Shown here: in pieces, positions 23,972-36,172 of the stretch
Layout of the letters: each line of letters begins with the position of its first letter
Numbering within the stretch: the stretch's first letter is position 1
DNA from: Magnaporthiopsis rhizophila
Taxonomy: Eukaryota > Ascomycota > Sordariomycetes > Magnaporthales > Magnaporthaceae
Length of the DNA: 64,000 nucleotides
Assembly (NCBI GenBank): GCA_003049465.1
Contig: PYSS01000008.1
Location: 186,001 to 250,000, forward strand
Reading direction: 5' to 3'
Translations under genes and position numbers: made by a program
Notes under the pieces: generated by a model
Told to the model about the DNA's origin: nothing
The model's input: the letters and a program-made list of their open reading frames with translations, nothing else
The model's database searches: none

Positions 23972-25756
23972 CTATCCCAAAACATCAAGAAACTTGTCCA
24001 GTGTGTTTGGGATGCCCAGGCCTGTCACCGCATCCCATCCCGCCGCGGCAGCCCAGCCGGGAACGTTCCCCTCCGGGAACCAACAGCCCATGCTGCGGCC
24101 GGCGGTGACGTCGGCGATGGCCGGCGTCATGTAGTCCGAGTACAGCGCCGGGTTGAGCCAGCCGGTCGAGTTCTTGCCGGCCCGGAGGCGCTTGTCGTTG
24201 GCGAGGGCCACCATGGCCGCCAGCACGGGCGTGCTGGCGCTGGTGCCGAAGACGACCTGCTCGGCGCCGCCGTGCCGGATCTTGAACATGGACCCGACGG
24301 CGCTGATGTCGGGCGCCGCGCGCCCGCCGGCGTTGAACATGTCCGGGGTCGGCCCGGCCAGCGCCACGGCCTGGCTCGCGTAGGGACCCGCCGCGGCCGC
24401 CTGCCAGGCCGGCATGGCGAAGTAGTTGCTGTAGCCGCCCGCGCTGTACATGGCGCCCGTCACCGGCGGCCCTGCGTTGCTGGTGGCACCGACGGCGGTG
24501 ACGTAGGGGCACGAGGCCGGGAAGGTGGGCAGGGCGACGCGCCGGTGCGTGCCGTCGTTGCTGTAGCAGCCGCGAGGCACCTGGTTCGTGCCGCGCGAGC
24601 CGCCGTCGCCCGTCGCCGCGAGCACCGACACGCCGCGGGCCGTCAGCTGTGCGAACAGGCCGCAGACGCGCTCGGCGTACGGCCACGTGATGCTCTGCTC
24701 GTCGTCGGCGTAGCTGATGGACAGCACGTGCGGGAGCTCGGCGTCGGGCTTGGCGAGCATGTGCTCGAGAAACTCGAGGTAGGGCTCGTTGTCGCTGCTG
24801 TTTGCCGGAACCTTGTTGCCTTGCGGGTCGATCTTCTCGCCCTTGCCGCCCGTCATGTAGTACGTCACCTGGGCCGGGTAGCCCAGCGCGACGCCGTACT
24901 CGACGTCCAGCATGCCCTCTGCGCCCGCCGCCTTCTCGTCATTGACGCCGTTGTTCACCGTCTCGACGCGGAAGCGGTAGTCTGGCGGGACGCCCTTCGC
25001 GTACGACTTCATGAAGGCCGCGAGGTCACTGGTGCTGACGTGCTCACTCAGGAACCCAGCGATGCCGAGCCGCGACGGCGAAGGAGCCGCGTCGGGCGCC
25101 GTGTAGTTGATTCCATACAGCTTGCGGAGACATCCGGGCTCTACGCCCTTGCTGCACTGCGGGGGTCCGTTGGCGGTAGCGGCGGGGTGGGCCGAGACCT
25201 GCTTGTCCATCCGCTCTTGTCGCACTCTCGACCTCGGGGGAGCCATAAAGTTGGCCAGGGGAAACACGAAGATGATGTCGTCCTTGAGCTCGTCGGGAAC
25301 GGAGTAGGAGGGCGCGCGGAGCACCGGCGTGCCGTCCTTGTACGCATAGAAGCCCACATCGGCGTCCAGGAGCGTCTTGGCCTGGCGCGCCGTCGCGTTG
25401 AAGCTGATCCAAGGGCCATCAGTCCTGTAGTCAACGATGCCGTTTAACTGCAGCCATTTCGATACGCTATCCTCGGAGGTGCGGTTGTGTTCTTGATACT
25501 TGCTCAACTGGGATAGACTTAGATGATGGCCGTATTCGGGGCGTCCGGGAGTGCTGGTCTCTAGAAGCCTAGCTTCAAGATCTTTGAGGCGAGGCTGGGG
25601 GAGCGCGATCCTGAGCGTGAGGGTGTCGTCATCTTTGGACGCTCCGGAAAAGGACCAGTGCTCAGGCAGTGTCGGGACTTCCTCCAGGACGAAGACTTGG
25701 GAGGCTTGCGCTCCCAGGAGGAGCCCCAGGAGGGTGGGACGCAGGAGGCGACGCAT
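23972..25756 (-). CDS. Sedolisin-type serine protease (S53), secreted tripeptidyl-peptidase-like
   Basis: A single uninterrupted frame of 594 residues. The signal peptide covers about 1-18 (hydrophobic LLGLLLGAQAS). The pro-domain (about 25-175) carries the family pattern from LPEHWSFSGAS to the YGHHLSLSQL repeat. The catalytic domain shows the Ser-Glu-Asp set: Glu280 and Asp284 in AEGMLDVEYG, the oxyanion Asp384 in AATGDGGS, and nucleophile Ser506 in FGTSASTP. A calcium-binding Asp is expected near DVTAG. Length and order match fungal sedolisins that act at acidic pH outside the cell. Some release tripeptides and others are endoproteases, and sequence alone does not separate them. The intronless structure makes the model secure. 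Confidence 0.9.
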   Translation of the reverse strand: MRRLLRPTLLGLLLGAQASQVFVLEEVPTLPEHWSFSGASKDDDTLTLRIALPQPRLKDLEARLLETSTPGRPEYGHHLSLSQLSKYQEHNRTSEDSVSKWLQLNGIVDYRTDGPWISFNATARQAKTLLDADVGFYAYKDGTPVLRAPSYSVPDELKDDIIFVFPLANFMAPPRSRVRQERMDKQVSAHPAATANGPPQCSKGVEPGCLRKLYGINYTAPDAAPSPSRLGIAGFLSEHVSTSDLAAFMKSYAKGVPPDYRFRVETVNNGVNDEKAAGAEGMLDVEYGVALGYPAQVTYYMTGGKGEKIDPQGNKVPANSSDNEPYLEFLEHMLAKPDAELPHVLSISYADDEQSITWPYAERVCGLFAQLTARGVSVLAATGDGGSRGTNQVPRGCYSNDGTHRRVALPTFPASCPYVTAVGATSNAGPPVTGAMYSAGGYSNYFAMPAWQAAAAGPYASQAVALAGPTPDMFNAGGRAAPDISAVGSMFKIRHGGAEQVVFGTSASTPVLAAMVALANDKRLRAGKNSTGWLNPALYSDYMTPAIADVTAGRSMGCWFPEGNVPGWAAAAGWDAVTGLGIPNTLDKFLDVLG

Positions 25757-26505
25757 GGTTCTCCCAAAGCGACGCTAGGGACCGGCGGGGAAGCTTTGGG
25801 TGAGAAAGGGAGAGAAGCCGAAGCACCACCCGGTTGAGGCTCAAGGAGGGTGCAGCAGACAGGTGACAGGACGTGAGAAGGTCGGACGACAGCGCGCTCT
25901 TATGCGAGACAAAGCGTCTAGCGGTGCGCCGGCGGCACGGACCTGCTGTCCCTTTGTGACAAACAAACAAGTAAGGTGACACGAGGTGGAGTGGTGCTGA
26001 TCCATGGTACTCGTGCGGAGAAGGGCAAGGAGCCTGTGCTGGTTATTCGGCCGATGTCGAGGTTCTTGAAACAATGCAGCTGCTCCAGATCCAGAAATTG
26101 TTCGGCCTGCCCGACTCGGACCCAGAGCTCAGGGTCTGGGCATGCAGGTCTGGCCAATCAGGCTGCCCTTCTTCGTCTAATTTGCTATTTGCTGAGGCGC
26201 CTTCATTGGATGATGGCATTGCCTTTCCCCCTCTCTGCCGTTGCTAACGCGGCAGTGGCCGCAGCAGGAATACCTCATACCCATCAACATGTAAATCTCC
26301 TATCTGGGGCCGGTTTTCCACGTGTCGAACTACGCGGGGTCAGTATCCAAGCTGGTGCTCGCTGATGCACCGAAGCCATTCGAGCCTCGAAAGGCTGCTT
26401 CGACTCTCGGCTGCGGCCTCAACCCAGCATAGCTGGAGGTCGGCCGTCGGTCAGGTAACATTATATGCGTGAATGAGGTCTACGTGAGGACCACCGTCAT
26501 CTCCA
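25757..26505. other. Divergent upstream region of the S53 gene and the lactonase-like pseudogene
   Basis: Promoter-type region without a recognisable coding frame. No TATA box is evident near the S53 start. Confidence 0.4.
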
Positions 26506-27516
26506 ATGAATCTTCTCTGCATCTTGCTAGCCCGGCGTATTTTCTACTTCACAGACGCTCACAAACTCGGGCTCACTCGCCTCCTTCGACAAGGACAGAT
26601 GTGGCGCTTCTCTGCAGTAAGCCCGAAACCGTCTGGCGCTAGCTCATATGGAAGCCTAGCGATCTCGGTCGTGGACAGCAGTGTCGTGCCTCCGCGCCGC
26701 CTCCAGGAGTTCATGCACGATCTTCCTACACCTGGTCCCAATGCGACTCTTCGGTTCAAGCCTTTCCTCCACGATCTGTCTGTAGAGCCATCGGGCCGCT
26801 TCGTCGTGGCCTTTAACCGAGGCACCGACCTGCTGCGTGTATACTCAGTTCGGGGGACAGACCGGCTCGGGGCCAGCCCAGGGCACGGCGTTTCCGTCCG
26901 TGCAGAGGGAGTGAAGACGTTTCTCTTCGTGCCTGGCGAGTTTGACAGCTCCATTATGGGCTTCGAGGTTGTCTCCGAGCCTGACGCGAGAATCCGTGCG
27001 TCGCCGCCCGCTCTTCAGCCACCTGATCGAGTACGGCGAGGCGCTGGGGGTTGCCATCCCGTCCGAGACATCGGCGCACGAGGACGCCAGACACGTCGCC
27101 TTGGCGCTGCGCAAAGACAATCGCGGCGCCTAAGAAGGACGAGCCAGCGACGGCATCTTGACATATCGCGTCGATCCGGCCACAGGGCACTTGGTGCTGG
27201 TCGGGACGGCGTCCGGCGGGCGCTGGCGGAGAGGCTTCGCCGCCACGAGGGATGGGCGCCGATTGCGGTCGGTAACCAGTACCCGCGATCTGGCCCCGTC
27301 GTTGTCTTTGTCCGAGACCCAAAGGCGAGAGCGATTGACGATGCGGAGGCGGAGGCGGTGGCGGTCTGGGCCAGGGAAGCTGCCCTCCCGGATGGCGGAA
27401 GTGCCTCCATGCTGAGATGGGACGAGTCAGGGAACTGGAGCAAGCATCAGACGCCCGCGCGTGACGGTATAGGCACGTGTGGCCGTTTGCCTTTCCTTAA
27501 GAGGCGTTGCGGATAA
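26506..27516 (+). pseudogene. Lactonase-family beta-propeller protein (6-phosphogluconolactonase-like), decayed
   Basis: Pieces of the 7-bladed lactonase fold appear in order but in different frames. One frame carries FLHDLSVEPSGRFVVAFNRG, then TDLLRVYSV. After a shift, another carries TYRVDPATGHLVLVGTASG and RGFAATRDGRRL. After a further shift comes IAVGNQYPRSGPVVVFVRDP and SASMLRWDE. These equal the blade motifs HxxxxDPSGRFV, FRVDxxTGxLxLV and VAVGNQ of fungal lactonases. The N-terminal blades are missing or unrecognisable. A single continuous frame spans the region by chance, but its middle part (Arg-rich, after about 26990) is the wrong frame. The changes are indels rather than the transitions of RIP. 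Confidence 0.6.
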
Positions 27517-28966
27517 CGAATTACCTTACACCTCCTTTATCTCTTTATCCAATGCTCTTCTGAGACCTTTTATTTCACCAAGTTCTCCAGTAACCGTAGT
27601 CATTACCTGATAACTATTAGGCCTCCTCAGCGTCAACAAGAGGCTACACTCTTTGTCTGCAACATATCGGACAAGCTAGGTAACCGGATGGCAAGTGATT
27701 TACAGCTGGTTTATCGCCGGTGCACCTGAGAGTGTTTTTCCAAGGTCTTCCAAACTATAATAGAGCTTGACGTAGAAATTGTATCCACCAGACGGATCCG
27801 TGAGAGGATGTCCACAGCTTAATTATACTCTGAAGTAATAAAGGTTGCATGGATTTACTATCTATGAGTTGTTTCATGGCCCTCCTTTTCTTCTTCCACG
27901 TGAGCTCAAACATGACCCGAGAGTAATTACTCCCCTATCCCTTTGTTCTCCCTCATCCAGATCACACCGCTTTTAAGCCAGAATTTTACTACCTGCACTA
28001 CAGTTTCCTCCTTTTAATATCTTTGTCAGTCGAGAGATGATTTCTTGCCGATCTCGTTGTTGTCCAGCAAATCCTGGTTAGAAAAGGGATATACCCATTT
28101 CTTGTTGTGCTGTAAAAATGAGCACCAGGGTTAAAAGTGCGCCATGCCTGCAGTTGAATGAGAAACAAGGAGGCACATAAGGAAGCGATGGGAGAAAAAT
28201 GCGTATTATCTCACATTTATACAGGATGCAGCTAAGGGAAAAAAAGGAAAATGAAATAATGAAAAAAATAAGAACAAAGGCTTGGCCCAGGCGCGAGCTG
28301 TGGAGTGGGGATCCCGCATCAGACCCTCAGTGTGTGAAATTTGTCAACCAGGTGGAAGGCCATACCCTATACCTCGACCTTCCTCCACCTCCGCAGCCGA
28401 AATGCCCCAGACACGCGGAATTTACGTTTCGAAACCTCCCGTTGTCGACGATAAACGAACCCTCGGCTTGCTAGCTTGATTGGTCCCCACGACGCGGTCG
28501 ATAACACGCACCCGCTTCCAAGGCCTAGCCCATCTTGGCGCCGCGCCCAAGAGCCGGCATTCCGCGCTGCCATGCGCTCAGCGCCCGTCATCAGTGGGCC
28601 GCAGCCCCGGACAAGCATTTCTCGGCGCCAGGGGTTCGGCGTCCTAGCTTATCACGTTCTTGTTCTCTTATCTTCGGCGCAACCTCATGAGGACTTGGCC
28701 TCGAACGCCCCTATCAACGTTTTCCCCGCGCCTATTTACGGCACGACCATACCTTGAATCACGGCGCATAGGCGCCCTTACTAACTTGCTAAAGCAGGAG
28801 ATCGGCCATGATATCTGACGTGATCGAATCACCACAACGAACCCCCAAGCGGCCGAGAGGAGAACCATGCCGGCGGGCACAAGCGCGGGTTGAGAGAGGT
28901 ATAGACTCTCGACCAGGGGTCTGGGCCTTGTGGATCAGGAGAGGGTGCGAGCAGGGGGGATAAATA
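27517..28966. other. Intergenic region between two pseudogenes
   Basis: About 1.4 kb of mixed composition, AT-richer in 27520-28270. Only short, motif-free frames occur. No gene or RNA is recognised. Confidence 0.45.
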
Positions 28967-29069
28967 ATGAGACATAGAACGGCGGAGCTTCGCCCCCTCC
29001 ATACCGATCAAGGACCGCCATCACACGCGGGCCCTCGCCAAGACAAGCACCAGCTTTGTGGAGGCGTAC

Positions 29070-31640
29070 ACGCAAGCCTAATACCTGGGGTTCCGTTGCA
29101 GCTATGGCCTAATCATCGGCCTAGGAATTCTCTTCGCATAAGCCACCCTTTCTGGCCCCTTTCTTTGATAGTCAAAAGTCAAAGCGCCGATGTTATCGTC
29201 ACTTGTCCAGAGTATTCATGGTTATTATCACTTAGGCGCTCAAGCGATACAACTATGAGCTTCAGACATCAGGAATGTTCAGCACGACTGGCCGCACGCT
29301 CAAGTCAGGCCTGGTCGCATCTTCTGTGGTCTACACTTGGACCTGGGCTGCAACTCTACTTCAGAACCCTGCTGTTGCATAGAAGTAGTGATTCTAACAA
29401 CAAATCAATGTCTCGGTTCCTTTCTCTCATGGAGATCTTCGCAATGGTTGGTTAAACGCTGATATCGGATGTTCTCAGTGGCTTGAGCGTTCCTGTCTGG
29501 TATGCCTCTGGCGCAACGGTTCAAATTGTGCTGTGGGTTATCAGTCTCGCTACCCTGTTTCCTTCTTTTCTGGGATCAGATCATGGCTAATAGTTATCTG
29601 TTTACTCAGCTTTGCGACTCTTGCTATCGAGCTTATAAGAAGAGCCCTAAACACCCGCGTTTGTGAGAGAAAATTGCCTCGGCTCAACTTTCCGGCACAC
29701 GTTTTGTCTGGCCGAGGTGAACATTCGCTCACTTTTATCGAATAAACAGCCCTCGAAGTTGTCGAAGCTCGTTACGGCCCGATCACACATGCGGTCTACA
29801 TAGTCTTTTGTTGCTTCTGTAACATCCTTGTCGCGGCTATGCCCTTGACCGGAAGTTCAGCCGTCATCAACAACCTGACGGGAGCACTTACAGCTGCAGC
29901 CGTCCTCCTCTTCCCGATTGGTGAGAGATCGCTCTTGACTCCATAAAGAGTGCGGCCCGACGAACGCTTTTGCTCCGTAATGGTCAGGCGTCGTTGTGTA
30001 CACCCTATTGGCGGCATCAAGGCCACATTCATCACCGACTACATAAACGCCCTCGTGATTCTCATCATCGTTTTCGTCTATGCCTTCACCGCTTACGCGA
30101 CCAATGACATACTGGGCTCCCCAGGCCGCGTCTGAGAGGTCCGATCGAGATCGTTGCTGAGAGATCGGTTGACGGCAATGCAGGGGGCAGCTACCTCACG
30201 ATGCGATCACAGGCCGGAGCCGAATTCTTCGTCATCAACATCATCGGCAATTTCGGGACGGTCTTCCTCGACAACAGCTACTGCAACAAGGCCATCGTGG
30301 CGTCTCCGGTCGACGCGCTACCGGGGTATATCATGGGGCGTGTGTGCGCCATTGGGGAAAACCTGGTCCCCGGGACCCTCGAAACTTCCGACTACCGTGT
30401 ATACATGAAACTGGCATGCGGCTACAGGCTCTCTAACCAACAGAGGCATCAGCTGGTTTGCCGTGCCGTGGCTCACGGCAACGGCGATGGGCCTGGCCGG
30501 CCTGGCTCTAGAAAAGTGCGACGTTTCGCCCACGTACCCGAATCGGCTCGACCCTGCAGACGTTGACGCCGGCCTTGTGCTGCCTACGGCTGCCGTGGCC
30601 CTGCTGGGTCAGGGAGGCGCCATTGCGACCTTGATCCTGGCCTTCATGGGCCATCATGAACACCTACTCGTCCGAGCTCATTGCCGTCTCGTCCATCTGC
30701 ACCTACGTTTACAGGAAGTACGTCAACCCCGGCGCAACGGGCAAGCAGCTGATGCCCATAGACTATATCGGCATGGTATCTTTTGCGCTGTTCATGGCCG
30801 GATTTGTCACCGCGCTGTATTATATTGGAATCTCGATGCGGTACTTGTACCTGATGATGGGCGTCATCATCTCGGCGGCCGTCCTGGCCGCCACTCTGAC
30901 GCTGATGTGGTCGGGGCAGTCATGGGCGGCGGCCACCTTCAGCCCCATTCTCGGACTCGTCTGCTCCATGGCGGCGTGGCTCGCCACGGCCAAGGCCGAG
31001 CGTGGCGAGCTCTCGGTGGCGGTCACGGATGCCAAAAGCCCATGCTCGCGGGCGACGTCGTGTCGCTGCTGGCGCCCATGCTCTCCGTCCCGCTCCTGAC
31101 CTACGTTCCACCCTTCGGGCCCCGGAGCTACGACTGGCAGAGTATGCTCGACGTCGGCGAGGTGGACGACCGCGAGTTCGCCGAACAAGCGCGTGCCGAC
31201 CCTGAGGTTGTGCTTGGCGGGCGGGCACGACAGGAAGAGGAGCTGGCTCAGGAGCGGGCTAAGCTAGCGAAGGCCGCCGAGGTCGCCCAGTGGTTAACGG
31301 TTGTGCTAACGGTGGCGCTGCTCATGCCGTAGCCGATCACCATGTTTGGCAGCGGATACGTCTTTTGCAAGGAGGTAAGACTTGTGGATGTTTTTCTCGC
31401 CTTGGTCCATACCGCTCTTTTGTCCGCACAGCAGCCATTACTGACCAAATGCCCTGTGGCACCTTTCAGTTCTTTACCGGCTGGGTCGTGGTTGGCATCA
31501 TCTGGCTCTTCGCCTCGGTGGCTATGGTTGTCATCCAGCACGTCTTCAAATCACGGTCGACAATTATCAGGACCACTAGGATGTTGTTCAAGGATCTGTT
31601 TAGGAATGATGTTCGTTCGAAACCTGTCAGTGAGGGCTAA
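29070..31640 (+). pseudogene. Urea active transporter (DUR3-type sodium:solute symporter), multiply broken
   Basis: Ordered fragments of the solute-symporter family cover nearly the whole protein: SYGLIIGLGILFA, GRTLKSGLVASSVVYTWTWA, VPVWYASGATVQIV, FATLAIELIRR, INNLTGALTAAAVLLFPIG, GGIKATFITDYINALV, FFVINIIGNFGTVFLDNSY, SSELIAVSSI, MSFGSGYVF-like end and TGWVVVGIIWLF. The frame changes or stops at several points: stops near 29390, a one-base loss in a former TLFGG (about 30006-30012), TGA at 30133, shifts near 30650 and 31035, and TAG at 31330. Several introns appear retained. In life the protein would import urea at the plasma membrane under nitrogen limitation. Indel-based decay suggests relaxed selection, not RIP. 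Confidence 0.8.
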
Positions 31641-33729
31641 GTAGTGCATGGGGATGTCACATCGCCCAACGCGTCCGAGAAGGTGGGCGGCAAGGAGTAG
31701 AGGATATTTGGTGGCCGTAGGTGTTAGGGACGCAGAACATGTAGCAACACCTGTTGTCCCAGGCGGTGCACTGTGGAACAATCGGGACATAACCCAGTCT
31801 GGCTTCGTGTGCTTGCGTAGTTTCCCAGCCTCGGCCGAGTCCAGCCATTATTCCTTCATGGGCATGACGACTTGGAGGGGACCATCGGCAGCGCGATCCG
31901 TCGGTGCCTTGGGATTAACACGAGCTTTGCCGTTCTGCAATCTGGGAGACGGCGCTGGGCGGCGACGGAGCATCATCTGTATGTGTGGTCTCCTCGAGGC
32001 AACAGGAACAAGCGGCCCGGGTCAACGGGATCTTTGCCATCGCGACCAGCTTTTTTTGTTGAGCAGCGCAGGCTTGTGTCGCATCGACCCAGGAATGGTC
32101 AGCGTCGAGGGTGGGCGCCAAGGTCGGGTCGGAACATCCATGCTCAGGCGTCAGAGCAATCTATTATGCGCTGGTTCTGGTTATGGCATCCAGTCTCTCG
32201 AGCCAAACAGTGGTTCGCCTCTTTGTCGGCTGCCAGCCCGTCCCCACATTTTCTCGGGGGTGCTATCCGCCCGGCAAAAAGCGCCAGCAGGTCTGGGAAT
32301 TCTTCCCAGTGAACAGCCGCCAGCTCTGATCAGCAGTACCGCCACTGACCCCAACCACCGTCCTAGACTAGCTACAGGCCCTAGATCGATATTTTCCGCA
32401 CGCAAACCCCACACTCTTGGCTGCAGAACAACCCTGAAAGACCCGCCATGATCACCTTGTTGGCGGATGCGTGAGAGGGGACGAGTCCTCATGCCCTCTC
32501 CACTTGGGCGCCTTCGCTTGCCGTCCCGCTACCTAGACGCCACATACGACACGGCCTTTTGGCCCAGAAACCGGCATGTAAAGGCGTCTGCTAAGGCTTT
32601 TGCATTCCTTGTCCAAAGCTTGCCCTGCGCGTCGTCTACCGGGACAAGTCCTTCAGTAAACAGATCCTAAATGTCCATATTGCCGGCTGATTCGAGGCGG
32701 AGCATCCTGGCCGCCCATTACCCGGGCAGCAGGAGTCCCGTGGCTTCCCCCCTCGGTCGCCCTTGCTGGGCTGGACCGCAGCCGAACGGCACCTCCGGAA
32801 CGGTGCCGCCGACGATAGCAACATCCGTCTCCGGGCCTCGACGAGGATATTTGTCGAATCCCCGGGTGCCGAGAGACACCACTGGCGCTTCTAAGATCAG
32901 ATCGCTCGCGACGCTTGCTTTCCTGTAACCCCGACAACGCGGGCCGTTTCTTGCTCCTCGCGAAGGCTGCCGGCTGCAGACGGCTGCAAAAGAAATTTCC
33001 CTCACAGGACTTTAGCCGGTCAGCCCGCCGCCTCAGCCACATTTTCCCGGCGCCGAGCCTCTGATAGTCGCACATCCCTTGGCCGGGCCCTTGGCTCAGG
33101 CCCGCGTCTTGATCCCGCGAATCGCGGCCGTCTTGGCCGAGGATACCATCGGTGAAGTCAGTCATGTCTGCCACTGTGTAGGACTTCGTCCCCCTGCTGA
33201 CAAGACCTTGGCTGGCTGCCAGATAGATGAATCTTTATAGGGCTCCCGTATGTAGACGCCCAGGAAGACCATGATGGGCGTCCCATGACTGATACTCACG
33301 ACGGCGCCAAGTGATGGACAGTCCCGTGGCAAATGGCAATGGGCTGGGTCCTCCTCCACCTCTGATAATCCGGCCCGCCATCGAGCTTTCATTAGACACG
33401 CCCCGTGTGAGTTGAGATAGGCATGTTTACTGCCACTTGTGTCCCGGGAGGACGTGGTGACCGCCGAGAAATTGACGCGGAGCGGCGTTCCTAAGGCCCA
33501 TTTGTTATGCCAAGCACCATCGCTCACATCCCGCGAGAGTGGGATAAATCGAGAGCCTCCATAGCTCTTGGCCCTGCTACGGATGCCGGAAGGCATCCAT
33601 GCCACTTTCGGTATCATTCTCTCCGTCATGCGGAATAGGAAGATACAGGACGAGATGAAGCCTTAGTATGGGTTACGGGATGATGGCATCGCGGCAATGC
33701 CCATCCGGATCGTCGACCAGCTCCGGGCA
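31641..33729. other. Intergenic region upstream of the GH7 gene
   Basis: About 2.1 kb with many overlapping chance frames but no conserved motif on either strand. The right end is the cellulase promoter. I see no further gene. Confidence 0.45.
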
Positions 33730-33736
33730 TATAAAG
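33730..33736 (+). promoter_or_regulatory. TATA box of the GH7 cellobiohydrolase gene
   Basis: tataaag lies 138 bp upstream of the start codon, a usual distance for highly induced fungal cellulase genes. Confidence 0.6.
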
Positions 33737-33867
33737 CGCTGGTCCTAGCCTCTCCGCCCAACGCCGGGTCACCATGACACTCTCTTCCACCATCGAGAAA
33801 CAACGAGCTCTGCGGCAGCTCACTCGCAAGCACTGCTTAAAAGTTAAACCTGCTCGTACTGCCCAAC

Positions 33868-35382
33868 ATGAAGCGCTCGCTTTGTGCCTCCCTCTCGATG
33901 CTGGCCGCTGCTGTCGGCCAGCAGGTTGGTAAGGACACAACGGAAACGCACCCCCGGATGACCTGGCAGAAATGCACGGCTCCAGGGCGGTGCTCCAACG
34001 TCAACGGAGAGGTCACCATCGATGCCAACTGGCGCTGGGTCCACGACACTGGCGGCTACACCAACTGCTACGAAGGAAACTCCTGGAACACGGAGATCTG
34101 CAGCACCAACGCTGACTGCGCCAAGAAGTGCGCTGTCGAGGGAGTCAACTACAGCAAGACCTACGGCATCTCCACCAGCGGCAATGCTTTGACGCTCAAG
34201 TTTGTTCAGAAGCACGACTACGGAACCAACGTCGGGTCGCGCATGTACCTGATGAACGGCGCCTCCAAGTACCAGATGTTCACCCTGATGAACAACGAGT
34301 TTGCCTTTGATGTCGATCTTTCCACTGTCGGCTGCGGCCTCAACAGCGCCCTATACTTTGTCGCGATGAAGGAGGATGGTGTAAGACTTATCACTCCTCT
34401 CCCCCGCTTGTATCACAACTCAACAGGCCAGAGGCTGACATACTGTTTCTATGGTGTAGGGTATGTCCTCCGAGTCGGACAACAAGGCAGGAGCAAAGTA
34501 CGGAACTGGCTACTGCGATGCTCAGTGCGCTCGTGACCTCAAGTTCGTCGGCGGCCAGGCCAACATCGAGGGCTGGAAGCCGTCAGACTCGGACGCCAGC
34601 GCTGGCGTGGGCAAGCTGGGCGCGTGCTGCGCCGAGATCGACATCTGGGAATCCAACAGCCAGGCGTTCGCCTTCACGCCGCACCCGTGCGAGAACAACA
34701 ACTACCACGTGTGCGAGGACAAGAACTGCGGCGGCACCTACTCAGAGGACCGCTTCGCCGGCGGCTGCGACGCCAACGGCTGCGACTTCAACCCCTACCG
34801 CATGGGCAACCCGGACTTCTACGGCCCCGGCAAGACCATCAACACCAAGAAGAAGTTCACCGTCATCTCGCGCTTCGAGCCCGGCCGCCAGTACCAGATC
34901 CTGATGCAGGACGGCCGCTCCTACGAGGTCCCGGGCGCAAAGTTCGACGGCATCCCCGGCGAGAACGCCCACATTACCCCCGAATTCTGCGAGGCGCAGT
35001 TCCGCGTCTTTGACGACCGCGACCGCTTCAACGAGGTCGGCGGCTTCACCCAACTCGACGCGGCCGTCCGCCTGCCCATGGTTCTGGTCATGTCCATCTG
35101 GGCCGACGTAAGTTTTCCCCTTTTAAGTGTCTACCTACCTAGCTATATCCCACGACCAAACCCAACTGACTTTGCATCTCCTTTTGATTACAGCACCACT
35201 CCAACATGCTCTGGCTCGACTCCATCTACCCGCCCGAGAAGGAAGGCCAGCCCGGCTCCGCTCGCGGCCCTTGCCCCCAGGACTCGGGCGTCCCGGACCA
35301 GGTTATTTCGGAGCAGGCCAACGCCAAGGTCGTCTGGTCCAACGTCCGCTTCGGCCCCATTGGCAGCACCTACCAGATCTAA
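33868..35382 (+). CDS. GH7 cellobiohydrolase (reducing-end exoglucanase), secreted, no CBM
   Basis: Three exons (33868-34380, 34460-35107, 35194-35382), 449 residues. The signal peptide is followed by QQVGKDTTETHPRMTWQKC, the canonical mature start with an N-terminal Gln. The catalytic motif is AEIDIWESN, giving Glu230 (nucleophile), Asp232 and Glu235 (acid/base) by family analogy. KYGTGYCDAQC and the many Cys (CGGTYSEDRFAGGC, CDANGCDFNPYR) reproduce the disulphide pattern of cellobiohydrolases, and MVLVMSIWAD and NMLWLDSIYP close the tunnel. The protein ends at FGPIGSTYQI without linker or cellulose-binding module. The enzyme releases cellobiose from cellulose chain ends outside the cell. 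EIDIWES differs slightly from the common EMDIWEA. An endoglucanase of the same family is less likely, given the CBH-type loops. Confidence 0.92.
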
Positions 35383-36172
35383 GGACGGCCTCGGAGGGGC
35401 TCGCCGACGCACCCGGGCTCGGGGAGAGGAGGTTGCTTACCCCGATGGCAGTCAGGGGCCTCGCCCTCGGCTTCTGCTTCTGCATCATCCGCCTCTGGAG
35501 TCCTGGGGGAAATAACACGCTGTCTGTACATATTGTCACCATTGGTTCTCGACTTTTCGCTGTCCATAGCTTCAGTAGCAGACTGGAAAATTCAACTCGG
35601 GGCTATTGCACAAATGAAATCAGGTTCGGCATCCGACATCGCGAGGCAGGATTTGCTTATCTGAAGACCTCGTGTGAGGAGGCGTGTGCCAATCCATGAG
35701 GCACACGCTGGGAGATGGACTCAAGGAGGAGCTGTCAGGTTCGAAAACACACTTGTTCACGCTGCCCGACACTCGCTAAATCCTGGTAACACCTTTTTAG
35801 AGTCGGCTTCTGGATTCGATATGGAGCTCAGCGAAGGATGATGACTGCTTGGAGAGTTCGCTCGCCATAACCACCACCATCACCACGATCCATAATGAGG
35901 TCGTCGCCATAGCGGCACGGAGCAATACGTGTAGAGCCAACGGGGCTGTAACAACGGGAAGATGTTCGCCCGCTCTGTCAGGCGAAGCGTTCCGATGCGT
36001 AGTGGTTGATTGCTGCAAGCAAACAAAAGAGATGGCATATTCAACTGGGTGAAAAAATGCGATGCCAGTCTATGTTAACACCCTCGCTCCATCCAAATGC
36101 CTAGTCCCTCACAAAACAAGAAACGTTCCATTCCGTCCGTCCGGCCATACAGCACGGCTTGCCGCCCCTCGT
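35383..36172. other. Convergent 3' region between GH7 and b5-reductase genes
   Basis: Both 3' UTRs. No coding or RNA signal is seen. Confidence 0.5.

Noticed and set aside
23870..25447. 525-codon open frame on the plus strand
   Set aside because: It is the antisense shadow of the intronless S53 protease, rich in Arg/Gly/Val/His with no recognisable domain.
26506..27516. Single intact 336-codon gene across the lactonase-like region
   Set aside because: The frame is open, but family motifs jump to other frames twice, so the continuous translation is not the ancestral protein.
31648..32451. 267-codon plus-strand frame right after the transporter pseudogene
   Set aside because: No conserved motif, no signal peptide and a composition like translated non-coding DNA.
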